Shown: positions 34,659 to 44,792 of the stretch, one piece after another
Layout of the letters: the number at the start of each line of letters is the position of its first letter
How positions within the stretch are numbered: position 1 is the stretch's first letter
Assembly (NCBI RefSeq): GCF_001658025.2
Contig: NZ_CP014007.2
Coordinates: 2,046,001 to 2,110,000, forward strand
DNA from: Kosakonia oryzae
GTDB lineage: Bacteria > Pseudomonadota > Gammaproteobacteria > Enterobacterales > Enterobacteriaceae
Length of the DNA stretch: 64,000 nucleotides
Direction: 5' to 3'
Program-made: the position numbers and the translations under genes
Notes under the pieces: generated by a model
Told to the model about the DNA's origin: nothing
The model's database searches: none
The model's input: the letters and a program-made list of their open reading frames with translations, nothing else

Positions 34659-36361
34659 GTGCGGCAGAACAGCGTCGTGAAACAACCGAAGTCGTTTATC
34701 ACTCTGAAGCGTTATTTTCTCCCGGCACGGGTGGTTAACCTTTGCTTTCTGATTGTCATGGTGTGTTCCACGATTTTGACCTGGCGAGAAGTGATCGTCC
34801 TGCAAGGGCTTACGTCGCCAGCCAGCGCAGCGAGCTGGAAAATGTCAGTAACGCGCTGGACATGCAAATGCAGAGTGGCGTGGACAGGCTGCTTTTTTTT
34901 CGCAACGGCATGCAGGCCGCGCTACAAACGCCGCTCGGTTTTAAGGTGCTGAATAATGTACAGCAGGAGTTCGGGCTCCGGCGCACACAGTCGCAGTGGC
35001 AAATCGGCCTTGATAACACGCGCACGCTGCCCATTTATGGCGTATCCGATTATTTTGTTAATCAAAGCGATCTCCTCAATCGTGATGATGAGCGATTACC
35101 TGACGAGCTAACCGCGGCGATGGAGCTCGGCTATCTGTTTCGTCTCTCTGCCAATGCGTCCATGCTGCCACGCCAGGCGTATTACGTTTCTCGCGCCGGT
35201 TTCTATCTCTCGACAAACCCGGTGGAGAATGAAAGCCAGATAATTCCGACCTACTACCGTCTGCTGATGCGCCCCTGGTTTCGGGAACAGCAACAGCAGG
35301 AAAATCGGGCCCGTGGCGTCCGCTGGTATACCGATCAGGCGCGCCAGGGCAGCGTAACACGCGGGTTTGTTGCCGCCAGCGTGCCGCTGGATTATCAGCG
35401 ATACTGGTATGGCGTGCTGGTGCTGAGCTTCCCCCTTAGCGATATCAATCGGTTACTGGTGAAAGCGCGTGAAGATCAGGAAGGGGGACAATATCTGCTT
35501 TATGACAGCCGCTTTAACCTGCTGACCAGCACGCTGACGGAGCAGGGGGCAGTACCCGGGTTCAGTGCGAAAGAACGCAATAAACTACTGGCGGATATGG
35601 AACGCGATACCATCGGCGGGCTCCATCTCGGTACCCGCTATGTGAGCTGGCAAAAGCTGAGACAGTTTGGTGGCGTACTGGTGCGTGTTCACACGTTGCG
35701 GGAGGGGATAAGCGGCGATTTTGGGCGTATCAGCATCGCGCTGTCGCTGCTGTGGCTGCTCTTTACCGGTATGCTGCTGTTCTCCTGGGGGATTATCCGC
35801 AGGATGGTGAATAACATGTACAGCATGCAGAACACGTTGCAGTGGCAGGCGTGGTTCGATCCGTTAACACGCCTGTATAACCGGGGCTCATTTTTTGAAC
35901 GGGCAAAAACGTTATCTGAACAGGCGCGCGTGGAGAATCTGCCGTTTGCCGTTATCCAGCTCGATCTCGATCACTTTAAAAGCGTTAACGACCGTTTCGG
36001 TCATCAGGCTGGCGATCTGGTGCTCTCTCATGCCGCCGGGATAATCAGCAATACTATCGGCGGGCAGGATATTGCCGGGCGCGTCGGTGGGGAAGAGTTC
36101 TGTATTCTGCTGCCGGGCAGTACGCTGGAGCAGGCTACGCGGGTTGCCGAGCTTATTCGCGCGCGAATTCGGGGGAAAGAGATTCTGGTGCAGAAAGACA
36201 CCACGCTGCGCATTACGGTGTCGCTTGGCGTCAGCAATGCTTCAGAGAACGGTGATTACGATTTCGAATCCCTGCAATCTGTTGCGGATAGCCGCCTGTA
36301 CCGCGCGAAAAACAACGGACGCGATCAGGTTTGCTCTACGGATGGCGCGCCAAAGAAATGA
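34659..36361 (+). pseudogene. dgcQ: dgcQ (yedQ) diguanylate cyclase, frameshifted near its start
   Basis: The membrane-bound diguanylate cyclase DgcQ (about 564 residues in E. coli) makes cyclic di-GMP for biofilm and cellulose control. The start GTG 34659, with AGGGAG upstream, encodes the first membrane helix (VVNLCFLIVMVCSTILTWRE), then the frame runs out after about 48 family-like residues. The rest (AYVASQRSELENVSNALD through the periplasmic domain, second helix and GGDEF domain) continues in the -1 frame. The break is near 34805-34812 (CTGCAAGGGCTTACG), where one base seems lost. The GGDEF motif (VGGEEF) is intact. It is a recent pseudogene or a sequencing error. Confidence 0.82.
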
Positions 36362-37155
36362 TCCATACCTTCGCGCCAGCCCGCCGCGCCTTCCTGCATT
36401 GTGTGATAAACCCGCTGTGGCGAATCCTGACGCAATTGCACGCCCTGGCGATTGAGGCCTTTCACCACGATAGCGAAATCAACGCTATCAAGCAGTGGCG
36501 CATCGTTAGGGGCATCGCCGAGGCCGAGCGTTAACATGCGTTCGCCCCGGTAGTGATGATACTGGCGCGTGAGCCAGTTGACGGCCTGATCTTTTCCACT
36601 GCGCTCATCCAGAACGTGCCAGAAGCGCGCGCCCTGCACAAAGCGCAGTCCGAGTTGCTGAAGCGTTTGATCGAAAGCAGACATCGCCTCGTCGCTATCA
36701 CGCCAGATCAGCGTTTCTGACGCCTCCTGGAGACGCGCAAGGTTTGCCTGCGCCAGCGGTAAACCGGTCACGTCTGCCAGCACATGCTCATCCAGTTCGC
36801 CAAACGTAGTAAATTTCCAGCCATGTTGTTGACGCAGCCGGGCCAGAACGCTGGCAATATCAGCGTGGGGTGAACCATTGATGATACGTGGGTAATCCTC
36901 ATGATCCTGCCATTGTTCATCAAGCTGAATGACAGCGCCGCTTTCAGCAATAAACGGTAGTCCCTGCAGTTGCAGCAATTTCTGAATGGCCATCATCTCT
37001 GCGGCAGTTTTGCTGCTGCATAAAATGAGCGGGATTGACTGTGTGCGAAGGCGGTCAAGCCATTCTGCCGCAGCTTGCCACTCGCCGGTATGGTTATCGA
37101 ACAGCGTGCCTTCGACATCGGTAAATACCAGTAGGGGATCGTCAAGACTCGGCAT
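36325..37155 (-). CDS. yedP: YedP, mannosyl-3-phosphoglycerate phosphatase family (HAD)
   Basis: A 276-residue HAD-superfamily Cof/MPGP phosphatase. Motif I is [10 protein letters not shown] (usual DxDGTL with Glu in place of the second-position Asp), followed by [10 protein letters not shown] (motif II, Ser) and [13 protein letters not shown] (motif IV, the two Asp). Similar to E. coli YedP; natural substrate unproven. Its 3' end overlaps that of dgcQ by 37 bases, tail to tail. Confidence 0.9.
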   Translation of the reverse strand: MPSLDDPLLVFTDVEGTLFDNHTGEWQAAAEWLDRLRTQSIPLILCSSKTAAEMMAIQKLLQLQGLPFIAESGAVIQLDEQWQDHEDYPRIINGSPHADIASVLARLRQQHGWKFTTFGELDEHVLADVTGLPLAQANLARLQEASETLIWRDSDEAMSAFDQTLQQLGLRFVQGARFWHVLDERSGKDQAVNWLTRQYHHYRGERMLTLGLGDAPNDAPLLDSVDFAIVVKGLNRQGVQLRQDSPQRVYHTMQEGAAGWREGMDHFFGAPSVEQT

Positions 37156-37289
37156 TTTCGGCTCCTTATCATTTGGAAAAGGGCAGGCGGTGGGGGAGTT
37201 ATTGTATCCAACAGAATACAGTTGTATTTCTAATTATTCGCCTGATCAATAATTCTTGTCATCGTCCGCTTTTGTCGATAAAGTTTCGC

Positions 37290-37373
37290 TACATCAGATT
37301 CCCTGGTGTACGAATTTTAAGTGCTTCTTGCGAAAGCAAGCTTTATCCCGGCCGTTTTACGGCCGGGATGTTT
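37290..37373 (+). ncRNA. dsrA: DsrA small regulatory RNA
   Basis: ACATCAGATT-CCTGGTGTACG (stem I), GTGCTTCTTGCGAAAGCAAG (stem II) and the GC-rich hairpin ATCCCGGCC/GGCCGGGAT (37345-37369) follow E. coli DsrA in order and length. The RNA, with Hfq, activates rpoS translation and represses hns. A promoter with TTGTCA (37256-37261), 17-base spacer and TAAAGT (37279-37284) fits a start near 37290. The terminal U-run is weak (TGTTTCTTC), unlike E. coli. It lies between yedP and yodD exactly as in E. coli. Confidence 0.9.
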
Positions 37374-37375
37374 CT

Positions 37376-37606
37376 TCAGCGATTCGCTTCCGTAATGCTG
37401 AAATCATGAACATCCAGTTCAAACGCCTCTGCCAGTTCCCGCCAGGTATGATATTCGCGACCATCAACGCTCACGCGCTGGCCCTCTTCATCCTCGACCC
37501 GATGAACTTCGCTTTCGCTAATTTCATTTATGGCCGCCAGTAGCGCATCAACGTCAATATCGACGTCGCGCTTGATGGTATTGCTGTACTCTTTAGCCGT
37601 TTTCAT
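37376..37606 (-). CDS. yodD: YodD small acidic protein
   Basis: A 76-residue acidic protein matching E. coli YodD (MKTAKEYSNTIKRDVDIDVD at the start). It is linked in E. coli to peroxide and acid stress, with no known activity. The start with GAGGTGACAGC upstream is the family start; a 27-residue longer frame is not supported. It converges on dsrA, leaving only about two bases between the two ends. Confidence 0.9.
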   Translation of the reverse strand: MKTAKEYSNTIKRDVDIDVDALLAAINEISESEVHRVEDEEGQRVSVDGREYHTWRELAEAFELDVHDFSITEANR

Positions 37607-37732
37607 GCTGTCACCTCGTTGCAATGCCGTTGTTAAGTATAGACGGTAGAAAAAATCGCCAGCTAAACGCCGGGACGCTGCCAGCATCGGCGTTTTGTTC
37701 TACACTGGCGTAAATGCGACAGGAGGGTAAAT

Positions 37733-37921
37733 ATGAAGGTTAACGATCGGGTTACAGTCAAAACGGACGGGGGTCCACGCCGTCCGGGTGTGGTATTGGC
37801 TGTTGAAGCATTCAATGAGGGTACGATGTACCTGGTATCACTTGAAGATTACCCGCTCGGTATTTGGTTCTTTAACGAAAAGGACCACCCTGATGGGATT
37901 TTTGTCGAGCGAGTAGAATAA
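37733..37921 (+). CDS. dsrB: DsrB small protein
   Basis: A 62-residue protein almost identical to E. coli DsrB ([20 protein letters not shown]). Function unknown; the gene is RpoS-dependent in E. coli. GGAGGG precedes the ATG. A hairpin (CCCTCC/GGAGGG, 37929-37947) separates it from the convergent rcsA. Confidence 0.93.
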   Translation: MKVNDRVTVKTDGGPRRPGVVLAVEAFNEGTMYLVSLEDYPLGIWFFNEKDHPDGIFVERVE

Positions 37922-37964
37922 TATTTCGCCCTCCTGCCAGGGAGGGTGAAAAAAATACTACTTT

Positions 37965-38588
37965 CTAACGCATATTAACAAATATACCCGTCGTGACATT
38001 ATCGGTAAGACGTACGACATGGTAAATAACTTGTTTATTATGTGTTTTTATTTTTCTTTTTATATTGCCTTTATGTGATGACACCGTCTTGGCTTTGATA
38101 TTCATCTGATCCGATATTTGGATCGTATCTTGCCCGGACATCCACATTTTCAACATGCTGGACTCTGTACGGCTCAATGAAAGCGTGGGTAAATTAATGG
38201 TTCCGACGCTTTTTTTCTCCTTGCTCAGATAATCTCCCAGAATATTGTCCAGCGACTCAGGCTTGATGGATTTAGAACTAATCAATAAATTTTTACGGAC
38301 CAAAAGATATTCATCGAAATGAATATTGGCTATCGCCATAAACACGATAAACAGTGTTCGGGGATGTTGATTAATGACTTGTTTAATGTGCTGACTGCTG
38401 CTTGGGTCATGGATAAAGCAGTCTTCATTAATAAACACCACGGATGGCTGAAGTGTGGCGCAAGCTGATTCGAGTTCATCAACTGTTTGTACATCGTTGA
38501 TTTCTCGTTTTTTTACCCCCCGGCTCGTCAGATACCCTGTTAATCCCAACCGGGTATAACTGCATAAATCCATAATAATCGTTGACAT
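37965..38588 (-). CDS. rcsA: RcsA, LuxR-type co-regulator of capsule synthesis
   Basis: A 207-residue transcription factor. The C-terminal LuxR helix-turn-helix ([20 protein letters not shown], then [15 protein letters not shown]) binds DNA as an RcsA-RcsB heterodimer to activate colanic-acid genes and repress flhDC. In E. coli it is limiting because Lon degrades it, and DsrA relieves H-NS silencing of it. Full length. The upstream region contains an RcsAB box, which allows autoactivation. It is placed beside the flagellar genes as in E. coli. Confidence 0.93.
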   Translation of the reverse strand: MSTIIMDLCSYTRLGLTGYLTSRGVKKREINDVQTVDELESACATLQPSVVFINEDCFIHDPSSSQHIKQVINQHPRTLFIVFMAIANIHFDEYLLVRKNLLISSKSIKPESLDNILGDYLSKEKKSVGTINLPTLSLSRTESSMLKMWMSGQDTIQISDQMNIKAKTVSSHKGNIKRKIKTHNKQVIYHVVRLTDNVTTGIFVNMR

Positions 38589-38834
38589 GGCATACCCTCA
38601 CTCAATGCGTAACGATAATTCACCACCCGCCAGAAGCTTCCGAAGCCGTACAGGAAAAACTTATATAACTGAAGTGCAGGATGAAGACTTCAGGCGAATC
38701 CACTATCCCGTAAAGTTACGTATAATTTGCCAGGAATCATCTCAAAGTAAAGTAAATGTTGTGTTCTGTGAGACTGCTAAAAACAAATAAGCCGCGCCAG
38801 ATATATGTTAGAAGATGTTTTGCAAATTTCACTT

Positions 38835-38848
38835 TAGGATTATCCTTA
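38835..38848 (-). promoter_or_regulatory. RcsAB box upstream of rcsA
   Basis: TAGGATTATCCTTA matches the RcsAB consensus (TAAGAATATTCCTA) in layout and its dyad symmetry. It lies about 245 bases before the rcsA start, implying a long leader, as in E. coli. The intervening 38589-38834 is AT-rich and shows no gene I trust. Confidence 0.6.
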
Positions 38849-38865
38849 CAAAGGCAATACCAAAG

Positions 38866-39663
38866 CTAGGGATTAGTATTCTGCGGCAGCTCGCTGACAA
38901 TTTCTGCTAACAGATTGAAAAACTCGCTGAATAATCGTTCACAGAACGGTGCAAGCAACGGCATCATCACTGCCATCAGCAAAATTCCCACGCTTAATGT
39001 CACCGGAAAACCAATGACAAACACCGATAACTGAGGAGCCATACGGTTTAGCAAACCGAGTGACAGGTTAATGGTCAGCAGCAGGGTGATCACCGGTAAG
39101 GCCAGCATCAGGCCATTGAGAAAAATCATTCCCGCCGAGCGGGTGAGCGCCAGATACGCGTTACTGTTTACCGGATTACCGCCGATAGGCAGCGTGTGGA
39201 AGGTGTCCACCAGCATGGAAATCAGCCACAGATGACCATTGAAGGTAAGGAACAGCAGCATTGCCAGCATATCGAGAATACGCGCCAGCACCGGCATATT
39301 TAAATGGCTGGTGGGATCGACAAAGGTAGCAAAGGAGAGGCCCATTTGCAGGCCAATCAATTCGCCGGCGGTACGGATGGTGGCAAAAGCAAATTGCATG
39401 GTAAAACCGAGCGCGATACCAATCAGAATTTGCTGTAACGCCAGCCACAGCGCTGGCGGTGAAAAAATGGCCACATCGGGGGTTGGCGGCAGTGTCGGGG
39501 CAATGACCACAGTAATGGCAATTCCCAGCCCAACTTTAATGCGTCGCGGGATACGCGTTTCACTGAGGATCGGCGCGGTCATAATCAGCGCCATTACGCG
39601 CAGCAGCGGCCAGAAATACATACTGATCCAGTGGAGCCACTGGTCGCTGGTGACGTTCAGCAT
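38866..39663 (-). CDS. fliR: FliR, flagellar export gate protein
   Basis: A 265-residue membrane protein that, with five FliP and four FliQ, forms the helical export gate at the centre of the flagellar basal body. The start ([20 protein letters not shown]) and the conserved [14 protein letters not shown] are present. It is the last gene of fliLMNOPQR, 8 bases after fliQ, transcribed leftward. Confidence 0.94.
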   Translation of the reverse strand: MLNVTSDQWLHWISMYFWPLLRVMALIMTAPILSETRIPRRIKVGLGIAITVVIAPTLPPTPDVAIFSPPALWLALQQILIGIALGFTMQFAFATIRTAGELIGLQMGLSFATFVDPTSHLNMPVLARILDMLAMLLFLTFNGHLWLISMLVDTFHTLPIGGNPVNSNAYLALTRSAGMIFLNGLMLALPVITLLLTINLSLGLLNRMAPQLSVFVIGFPVTLSVGILLMAVMMPLLAPFCERLFSEFFNLLAEIVSELPQNTNP

Positions 39664-39671
39664 AAGCCGGT

Positions 39672-39941
39672 TTACCCGATGATATAAGGAATGTTGTTGA
39701 ACAGGGTGCGTACATAATCAAGCAGCAAGTTCAGCATCCACGGCCCGGCAACCACAATCGCGATAAACACGGCGATGATTTTCGGGATAAAGGAGAGCGT
39801 CATTTCGTTGATCTGCGTTGCAGCCTGCAAAATACTGATCACCAGACCCGTGATCAACGCAACCAGCAGCAGTGGGGCAGCGAGCGCGAGAGCCACTTTC
39901 ATCGCCTCGGTGCCCATCATCATGACCGATTCGGGTGTCAT
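39672..39941 (-). CDS. fliQ: FliQ, flagellar export gate protein
   Basis: An 89-residue protein with two hydrophobic helices ([20 protein letters not shown] and [20 protein letters not shown]). Four copies stack on the FliP-FliR complex to form the export channel. The [10 protein letters not shown] family signature is present. TAGGAGT precedes the start. Confidence 0.95.
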   Translation of the reverse strand: MTPESVMMMGTEAMKVALALAAPLLLVALITGLVISILQAATQINEMTLSFIPKIIAVFIAIVVAGPWMLNLLLDYVRTLFNNIPYIIG

Positions 39942-39950
39942 GCTTTACTC

Positions 39951-40688
39951 CTAACTGTAAAAGCTTTGCGCCAGCGAGCCGACGAGTAACTGCCAGCCAT
40001 CCACCAGCACGAAGAGCATCAGCTTGAACGGCAGGGCGATGGTCGCGGGTGGCACCATCATCATCCCCAACGCCATCAGTACGCTGGCGATCACCAGGTC
40101 AATAATCAGAAACGGAATAAAAATCGTAAAGCCGATCTGGAAAGCCGTTTTCAACTCACTGGTCACATAAGCAGGCAGCAAAATCCGCATTGGTACGGCT
40201 TCCGGCCCCTGAATAGGCGGCTCATTGGCGAGGCGGGCAAACAGCGCCAGATCGGCTTCCCGGGTCTGGCGCAGCATAAATTCACGCAGCGGCTGTGCGC
40301 CGCGCTCCAGCGCCACATCCACGGAGATCTTGTTTTCACTGAACGGCTGATAGGCGTCGTTATAAATCTTGTCGATAACCGGCGACATAATGAAAAAAGT
40401 CAAAAACAGCGCCAGCCCAAGCAGTACCTGGTTTGGCGGCGCGGATTGCGTACCCAACGCATTTCGCAGCAGGCCAAACACAATAATGATGCGGGTGAAG
40501 CTGGTCATCATCAGCAGTATTGCCGGCAGGAAGGTGAGGGAGGTGATAAACACCAGCGTCTGCACCGGCAGTGACCAGCTCTGGCCGCCGTTAGCCAGCG
40601 GCTGGCTAATAAGACCGGGAAGTTGAGCGAAAGCGGCTGGCGCAACCAGCCATAAACCAGCCAGCACAAGGGGTAACAAACGGCGCAT
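39951..40688 (-). CDS. fliP: FliP, flagellar export gate protein
   Basis: A 245-residue protein with a cleavable signal peptide ([19 protein letters not shown], cleavage after AFA). The rest is the gate subunit core, with [20 protein letters not shown] and [18 protein letters not shown] typical of FliP. Five copies line the export pore. Overlaps the fliO stop by one base. Confidence 0.95.
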   Translation of the reverse strand: MRRLLPLVLAGLWLVAPAAFAQLPGLISQPLANGGQSWSLPVQTLVFITSLTFLPAILLMMTSFTRIIIVFGLLRNALGTQSAPPNQVLLGLALFLTFFIMSPVIDKIYNDAYQPFSENKISVDVALERGAQPLREFMLRQTREADLALFARLANEPPIQGPEAVPMRILLPAYVTSELKTAFQIGFTIFIPFLIIDLVIASVLMALGMMMVPPATIALPFKLMLFVLVDGWQLLVGSLAQSFYS

Positions 40689-41062
40689 CAGGATCTCCCG
40701 GAACGCTTAAGCAAATTCTTCATCACGGACTGGAAATCCGCATTTTTGTCGTTCACGTCTTCACTTTCAGCAGGTGCAGGAGGAAGTTTGTGTAACAGGT
40801 TTATTTGGGTGGGAGTCACGCCGAGTACCAGACGTGCATCTTCAACATCAACAATCACCACGCGTTCACGCGTGCCGACAGAGGCGCTGGCTGTCACTTT
40901 TAAGCCCCTGGCACCGGCGGTTTTGCCGCCAAAGCCGAGGCGTTTTGCCAGCCACGCGGCGACAAGAATCACCGCGATAATGCCAAACAGTGCGCCGCTG
41001 ACTTGCAGAAGCGGCGAACCGGAAATGGCAGACGGTTGGGAAACCGTGGCCTGTGTTTTCAT
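40688..41062 (-). CDS. fliO: FliO, chaperone for FliP assembly
   Basis: A 124-residue bitopic membrane protein: a helix at about residues 22-42 ([20 protein letters not shown]), then a cytoplasmic domain ([20 protein letters not shown]). It scaffolds assembly of the FliP ring and is not part of the finished gate. Its place between fliN and fliP is conserved. Confidence 0.92.
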   Translation of the reverse strand: MKTQATVSQPSAISGSPLLQVSGALFGIIAVILVAAWLAKRLGFGGKTAGARGLKVTASASVGTRERVVIVDVEDARLVLGVTPTQINLLHKLPPAPAESEDVNDKNADFQSVMKNLLKRSGRS

Positions 41063-41069
41063 GCTCGGC

Positions 41070-41486
41070 TCAACGGCTCAGACGACGCATACGCTCAGAC
41101 GGGGTGATGATATCGGTAATACGCACGCCGTATTTATCGGCGACGACAACCACTTCACCCTGCGCAATCAGATAGCCGTTAATCAGGATATCCAGCGGCT
41201 CGCCTGCCAGCCCGTCAAGGGCGACGACAGAACCCTGCGTCAGACGCAGCAGCTCTTTAATGGTCATCCGCGTACGGCCCAGTTCGACCGTCAGCTTAAC
41301 CGGGATATCCATAATCAGGTCGATATCCTGGAGATTGCCGCCAACATCACCGCCGCCAAGCTGCTGGAACACGGCATCAGCCGCGCTTTTACTGCCAGTT
41401 GCGGTTTTTTGTTCGTTCAACGCGTCAGCCCACAGATCGTCCACTGCTCCGTTGTTGTCATCGGACGGATTGTTCATATCACTCAT
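41070..41486 (-). CDS. fliN: FliN, C-ring switch protein
   Basis: A 138-residue SpoA-domain protein of the flagellar switch. The C-terminal 80 residues (DIPVKLTVELGRTRMTIKEL through VVADKYGVRITDII) form the SpoA fold that tetramerises at the base of the C-ring and docks FliH. The N-terminal tail is acidic and flexible. Overlaps the fliM stop by 4 bases. Confidence 0.95.
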   Translation of the reverse strand: MSDMNNPSDDNNGAVDDLWADALNEQKTATGSKSAADAVFQQLGGGDVGGNLQDIDLIMDIPVKLTVELGRTRMTIKELLRLTQGSVVALDGLAGEPLDILINGYLIAQGEVVVVADKYGVRITDIITPSERMRRLSR

Positions 41487-42487
41487 TTGGGCTGTTCCTC
41501 ATTCAGCGAATTCAAAATCGGGTTTATCAGGTGCTCTACACGTAACGCATATTGTCCATTGACTGTACCGTACTGGCTGGTAAGAACCGGTACGCCGTCC
41601 ACATGAGCGATAATGCGATCGGGTTTATCAATCGGCAGCACGTCGCCGGGCTGGAGCTTAAGTATCTGCGACAGGCGCAGGGGAATATCCGCGAAATTGG
41701 CAATCAAAGTCAGCTCGGAGTGCTGAACCTGACGCACTAAATTGTCACGCCAGTTCTGGTCTTCAGTGCGTGAGTTTTCCAGCGGCGGGTTCACCAGCAT
41801 CTCACGCAGCGGCTCTATCATGCTGAAAGGCAGACAGATGTTGAATTCACCGGTCAGGTTGCCGATTTCCACGTGGAACGGCGTATTGACGACGATATCA
41901 TTCGGCGACGTAGTAATGTTAGTGAACTTAACCTGCATTTCAGAACGTACATACTCTACGTCCAGCGGGTTAATGGCCTTCCACGCGTCACTGTATGCTT
42001 CAAGCGCCAGTTTAAGCATGCGATTGATTACGCGCTGTTCAGTGTGCGTAAACTCACGGCCTTCCACTTTCGTCGGGAAGCGTCCATCACCACCGAACAG
42101 GTTATCCACGGCGATAAACACCAGGCTCGGCGAGAAGACAAACAGGCCGGTGCCGCGCAGCGGTTTCAGGTGGATCAGGTTAAGGTTGGTCGGAACGGGT
42201 AAGTTACGCGCAAACTCATGATAGGGCTGAATGCGGATCGCGCCAACGGTGATATCCGGGCTACGACGCAGCAGGTTGAACAACCCCATACGAAACTGAC
42301 GCGCAAAACGTTCATTGATGATCTCCAGCGCTTGCAGACGCTCACGCACCACGCGGCGCTGGGTATTCGGGTCATAGGGGCGAATATCGCTATCGCCGCC
42401 CATACCCGGTTTCGGATCATCGCTCTTATCGCTGTCGCCATTGAGCAGCGCATCGATTTCGGCCTGAGAAAGAATACTATCGCCCAT
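41483..42487 (-). CDS. fliM: FliM, C-ring switch protein
   Basis: A 334-residue switch protein. The N-terminal LSQAEIDALLNGDS is the CheY-P binding peptide that sets motor direction. The middle domain has the GGxG-type loop (NLFGGDGRFPTKVEGREFTH), and the C-terminal SpoA domain pairs with FliN. All parts are intact, so the chemotactic switch should work. Confidence 0.95.
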   Translation of the reverse strand: MGDSILSQAEIDALLNGDSDKSDDPKPGMGGDSDIRPYDPNTQRRVVRERLQALEIINERFARQFRMGLFNLLRRSPDITVGAIRIQPYHEFARNLPVPTNLNLIHLKPLRGTGLFVFSPSLVFIAVDNLFGGDGRFPTKVEGREFTHTEQRVINRMLKLALEAYSDAWKAINPLDVEYVRSEMQVKFTNITTSPNDIVVNTPFHVEIGNLTGEFNICLPFSMIEPLREMLVNPPLENSRTEDQNWRDNLVRQVQHSELTLIANFADIPLRLSQILKLQPGDVLPIDKPDRIIAHVDGVPVLTSQYGTVNGQYALRVEHLINPILNSLNEEQPK

Positions 42488-42491
42488 GTCT

Positions 42492-42959
42492 TTACCGCAA
42501 AATGAAAGCTGTATAAAGAACGTCAGTGACTTCCTGCTTCGGCTGTCCTGGCACTAACGGCGTTGCAAGCGTCTCTTTAATCGCGGTAGCAAGCGCCTGT
42601 TTACCCTCATCAGTTGCAAGCTGTTGCGCGCTCTGACGAGAGAACAACAGTAACAAGCGGCTACGCACTTCCGGCAAATATTCACTCAGTCTGGCGCGCG
42701 TTGCGTCATCACGCAGGCGCAGCGTAATACCCACATACAGCACACGATCGGCATCGCCCAGGTTCACAGTAAAGGTGTCCAGCGCGAAGAAAACCGGCGC
42801 TGGCGGTGGCGGGGCTTCCGCTTTTGCGTTTGCCGCAGGTTTCTGTTGCATACGCCAGTAACTATAGCCAGCTGTGGCGCATGCCGCGAGGGTGATTAAC
42901 ACCAGCAGCGGGATCCAGATAGAGCGCTTACGTTTTTTATTAATAGCGGAGTCAGTCAT
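42492..42959 (-). CDS. fliL: FliL, basal-body protein around the stators
   Basis: A 155-residue single-pass protein: positively charged N-terminus, helix [20 protein letters not shown], a Pro-rich linker (EAPPPPAPV) and a periplasmic domain ending [11 protein letters not shown]. It rings the stator units and supports torque. First gene of the fliLMNOPQR operon, with AGGAAG upstream. Confidence 0.94.
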   Translation of the reverse strand: MTDSAINKKRKRSIWIPLLVLITLAACATAGYSYWRMQQKPAANAKAEAPPPPAPVFFALDTFTVNLGDADRVLYVGITLRLRDDATRARLSEYLPEVRSRLLLLFSRQSAQQLATDEGKQALATAIKETLATPLVPGQPKQEVTDVLYTAFILR

Positions 42960-42996
42960 TAGATACGGGCTTCCTGTTAGTACTGCTTATGAGGTT

Positions 42997-43047
42997 GATT
43001 ATCCCGTGTCCTGCGCGCGTCAAAGCGCGGAAAAGACGGGGATAATC
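42997..43047 (-). repeat. Long stem-loop between fliK and fliL
   Basis: GATTATCCCGT (42997-43007) pairs with ACGGGGATAATC (43036-43047) apart from one bulged base, enclosing an inner GCGCGC/GCGCGG stem. There is no U-run, so it looks like an mRNA-stability or REP-like element separating the two operons rather than a terminator. Confidence 0.6.
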
Positions 43048-43063
43048 ATGCTACCTCTGGCGT

Positions 43064-44332
43064 TTAGGCAAAGATGTCTACAGCGCCGTTACCGCGAGCC
43101 ACAGACTGTAAGCTTGCTGGCGTCACGATGGCTGTATCATCGTCGGAACCAAAAACATCGCCGGAACCCGAACGTGAAGCGTGTTGCTGCTGCGAGGCCT
43201 GCTGTTGCTGTTGGCCGGTGAAACTTTCGCTGCTGATGCTGCTCTGCCCAAGCTGAATACCGCTTTCAGCCAGAGAGGTGCGCAGCGTCGGTAATGCGGC
43301 TTCCAGTGCCTGACGAACGTGGCTGTGCGCCGAAACCATTTGCAGTTGCGCCTGGTTATCTTCCAGCTTGATAGAGATCTGCACCTGCCCCAGATCTTCC
43401 GGATGCAAACGTAACTCAGCCGTCTGCTGGCCCTGGCGGGTGAACAGCGTAACGTGCTGGCTGAGATTCTGCTGCCATTCATGGCTACCCAGCGGTGCGC
43501 TGATAACCGGCGCTGCCACAGGCAAGCTGGCCTGAGCCGCGCTGGCGCTGGTGGTCACCGGTGCCACGCTAACCGTGGTGTTGGCGGTCTGCAGTGCATT
43601 GTCGTTATCTTTCTTCGTGGCGCTGGCAGCGGCCAGTACCGCGGCCTGCTGTGAATTGTCAGCCACCTGGAAAGGTGTGTTCGCGGCCGGATCATTTTTC
43701 GCGGCGCCACGTGAGATATCGGTATCGGCTGCAGTCGAGAGTGAGCTGCTGTTCAGCGCGCGGTTAGCGGCTGCGGCAACATCCTGCGTGCTGACGCCGG
43801 TCGATTTCGTTGTCGCGGAAGCGCTCAGTTGCGCGGTTTGCTGGTGCGGCAGCATCGCCATCAGTGCGCTGAGCCCTGCCAGTTCGCCATCCGTTGCATC
43901 ACTCTTCTCATCGCCGCTTTGCGCCGTTTTGTTCAGCGCGGCGAGAACATCGCTTTTCGCCGTAGGCGTCAGGCCAGACAGGAGTTTTTGCATATCAGCA
44001 GTGGTGGCTGTACTTTCCGTCGCCGCGGCGGTGACATCGCGTTTGGCAATCTGACGCGCAAGCAAATCCGCGAGTTTCTGAGCGGGCGTTTGTGCCTCTT
44101 CACCGGTGGCTGCGGTCAGGTTGCCTTTCGTCAACTTGCCGCTTGCTAGCGCAGCTTGTAAATCAGCAAGCGTCAGCGGCTCACCGTTCTCCTGGGTTTG
44201 CCCCTGAGTGCCGGACATCGCGCCAGTAAGCAGGGCGAGGAAATCTTGTGCTGAATCGCCGCCCGCTTTGCCTGTCTGCGCGCTGGTGCCGGTATCGGAT
44301 TCAGTTACTACCAGTTTTGGCAAGGTGATCAT
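43064..44332 (-). CDS. fliK: FliK, hook-length control protein
   Basis: A 422-residue secreted ruler protein, longer than the roughly 375-405 residues of E. coli and Salmonella FliK. The N-terminal two thirds are Ala/Thr/Ser-rich and disordered. The C-terminal domain with [20 protein letters not shown] and [20 protein letters not shown] switches FlhB specificity from hook to filament substrates. A Gln-rich tail follows. The extra length in the ruler part could mean a slightly longer hook. Confidence 0.93.
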   Translation of the reverse strand: MITLPKLVVTESDTGTSAQTGKAGGDSAQDFLALLTGAMSGTQGQTQENGEPLTLADLQAALASGKLTKGNLTAATGEEAQTPAQKLADLLARQIAKRDVTAAATESTATTADMQKLLSGLTPTAKSDVLAALNKTAQSGDEKSDATDGELAGLSALMAMLPHQQTAQLSASATTKSTGVSTQDVAAAANRALNSSSLSTAADTDISRGAAKNDPAANTPFQVADNSQQAAVLAAASATKKDNDNALQTANTTVSVAPVTTSASAAQASLPVAAPVISAPLGSHEWQQNLSQHVTLFTRQGQQTAELRLHPEDLGQVQISIKLEDNQAQLQMVSAHSHVRQALEAALPTLRTSLAESGIQLGQSSISSESFTGQQQQQASQQQHASRSGSGDVFGSDDDTAIVTPASLQSVARGNGAVDIFA

Positions 44333-44772
44333 TCTGTTTTCCTCAGGGATGCGCGTTGTGCAAACTCATCCATTTTTTTCTGATCGAGGCGGTTTTCCGC
44401 CAGTAATGCTGCTGCGCTTTGCCGCTCTTGCAGCGTTTGCCAGGCCTGTAAGCGCTGCTTCTTCTCTCGCCAGCAACCCAGAGCGATATCGACTTTCTCG
44501 TTCCATTGCATCAGTTGTTTACGATGCTGATCGATGGCTTTTTCCAGCGTCTGAATAAATTGCTGATAATTTTGCCAGCGCTGATTATCAATGCCCTGGC
44601 TCATATTGTTATTCAGACTGTTGCGATACTCATGCTGATAGTCGATCAGCATTTTCAACTGCTCTTCCGCCTGCTGGCAGTTGCGGCGCATCTCACCCAA
44701 CTTCAGTGCTGCGTCGTCAACCTCTTTCTCAGCCAGATCTTTTAGCGTCGTTAATGCGCTGTTTTGCGTCAT
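44329..44772 (-). CDS. fliJ: FliJ, export apparatus stalk protein
   Basis: A 147-residue all-helical coiled coil ([40 protein letters not shown]) resembling the gamma subunit of F-type ATPase. It sits in the FliI hexamer and links it to FlhA. Overlaps fliK by 4 bases. Confidence 0.93.
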   Translation of the reverse strand: MTQNSALTTLKDLAEKEVDDAALKLGEMRRNCQQAEEQLKMLIDYQHEYRNSLNNNMSQGIDNQRWQNYQQFIQTLEKAIDQHRKQLMQWNEKVDIALGCWREKKQRLQAWQTLQERQSAAALLAENRLDQKKMDEFAQRASLRKTE

Positions 44773-44792
44773 AAAGTCAGCTCTCCACTACC

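Noticed and set aside
34742..34830. dgcQ start at 34742 as an intact but shorter gene
   Set aside because: The first roughly 22 codons from that start do not resemble the DgcQ family, while the membrane helix in the other frame does, so a frameshift explains the data better.
38587..38790. 67-codon frame upstream of and divergent from rcsA
   Set aside because: Occupies the known long rcsA leader/promoter zone, with a polar composition and no recognisable family; weak evidence only.
40746..41606. 286-codon antisense frame across fliO, fliN and fliM
   Set aside because: Opposite strand of three well-conserved flagellar genes; GC-rich codon bias explains the open frame.
43551..44054. 167-codon antisense frame inside fliK
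   Set aside because: Shadow of the Ala/Ser-rich fliK coding bias; no ribosome binding site or conserved motif.
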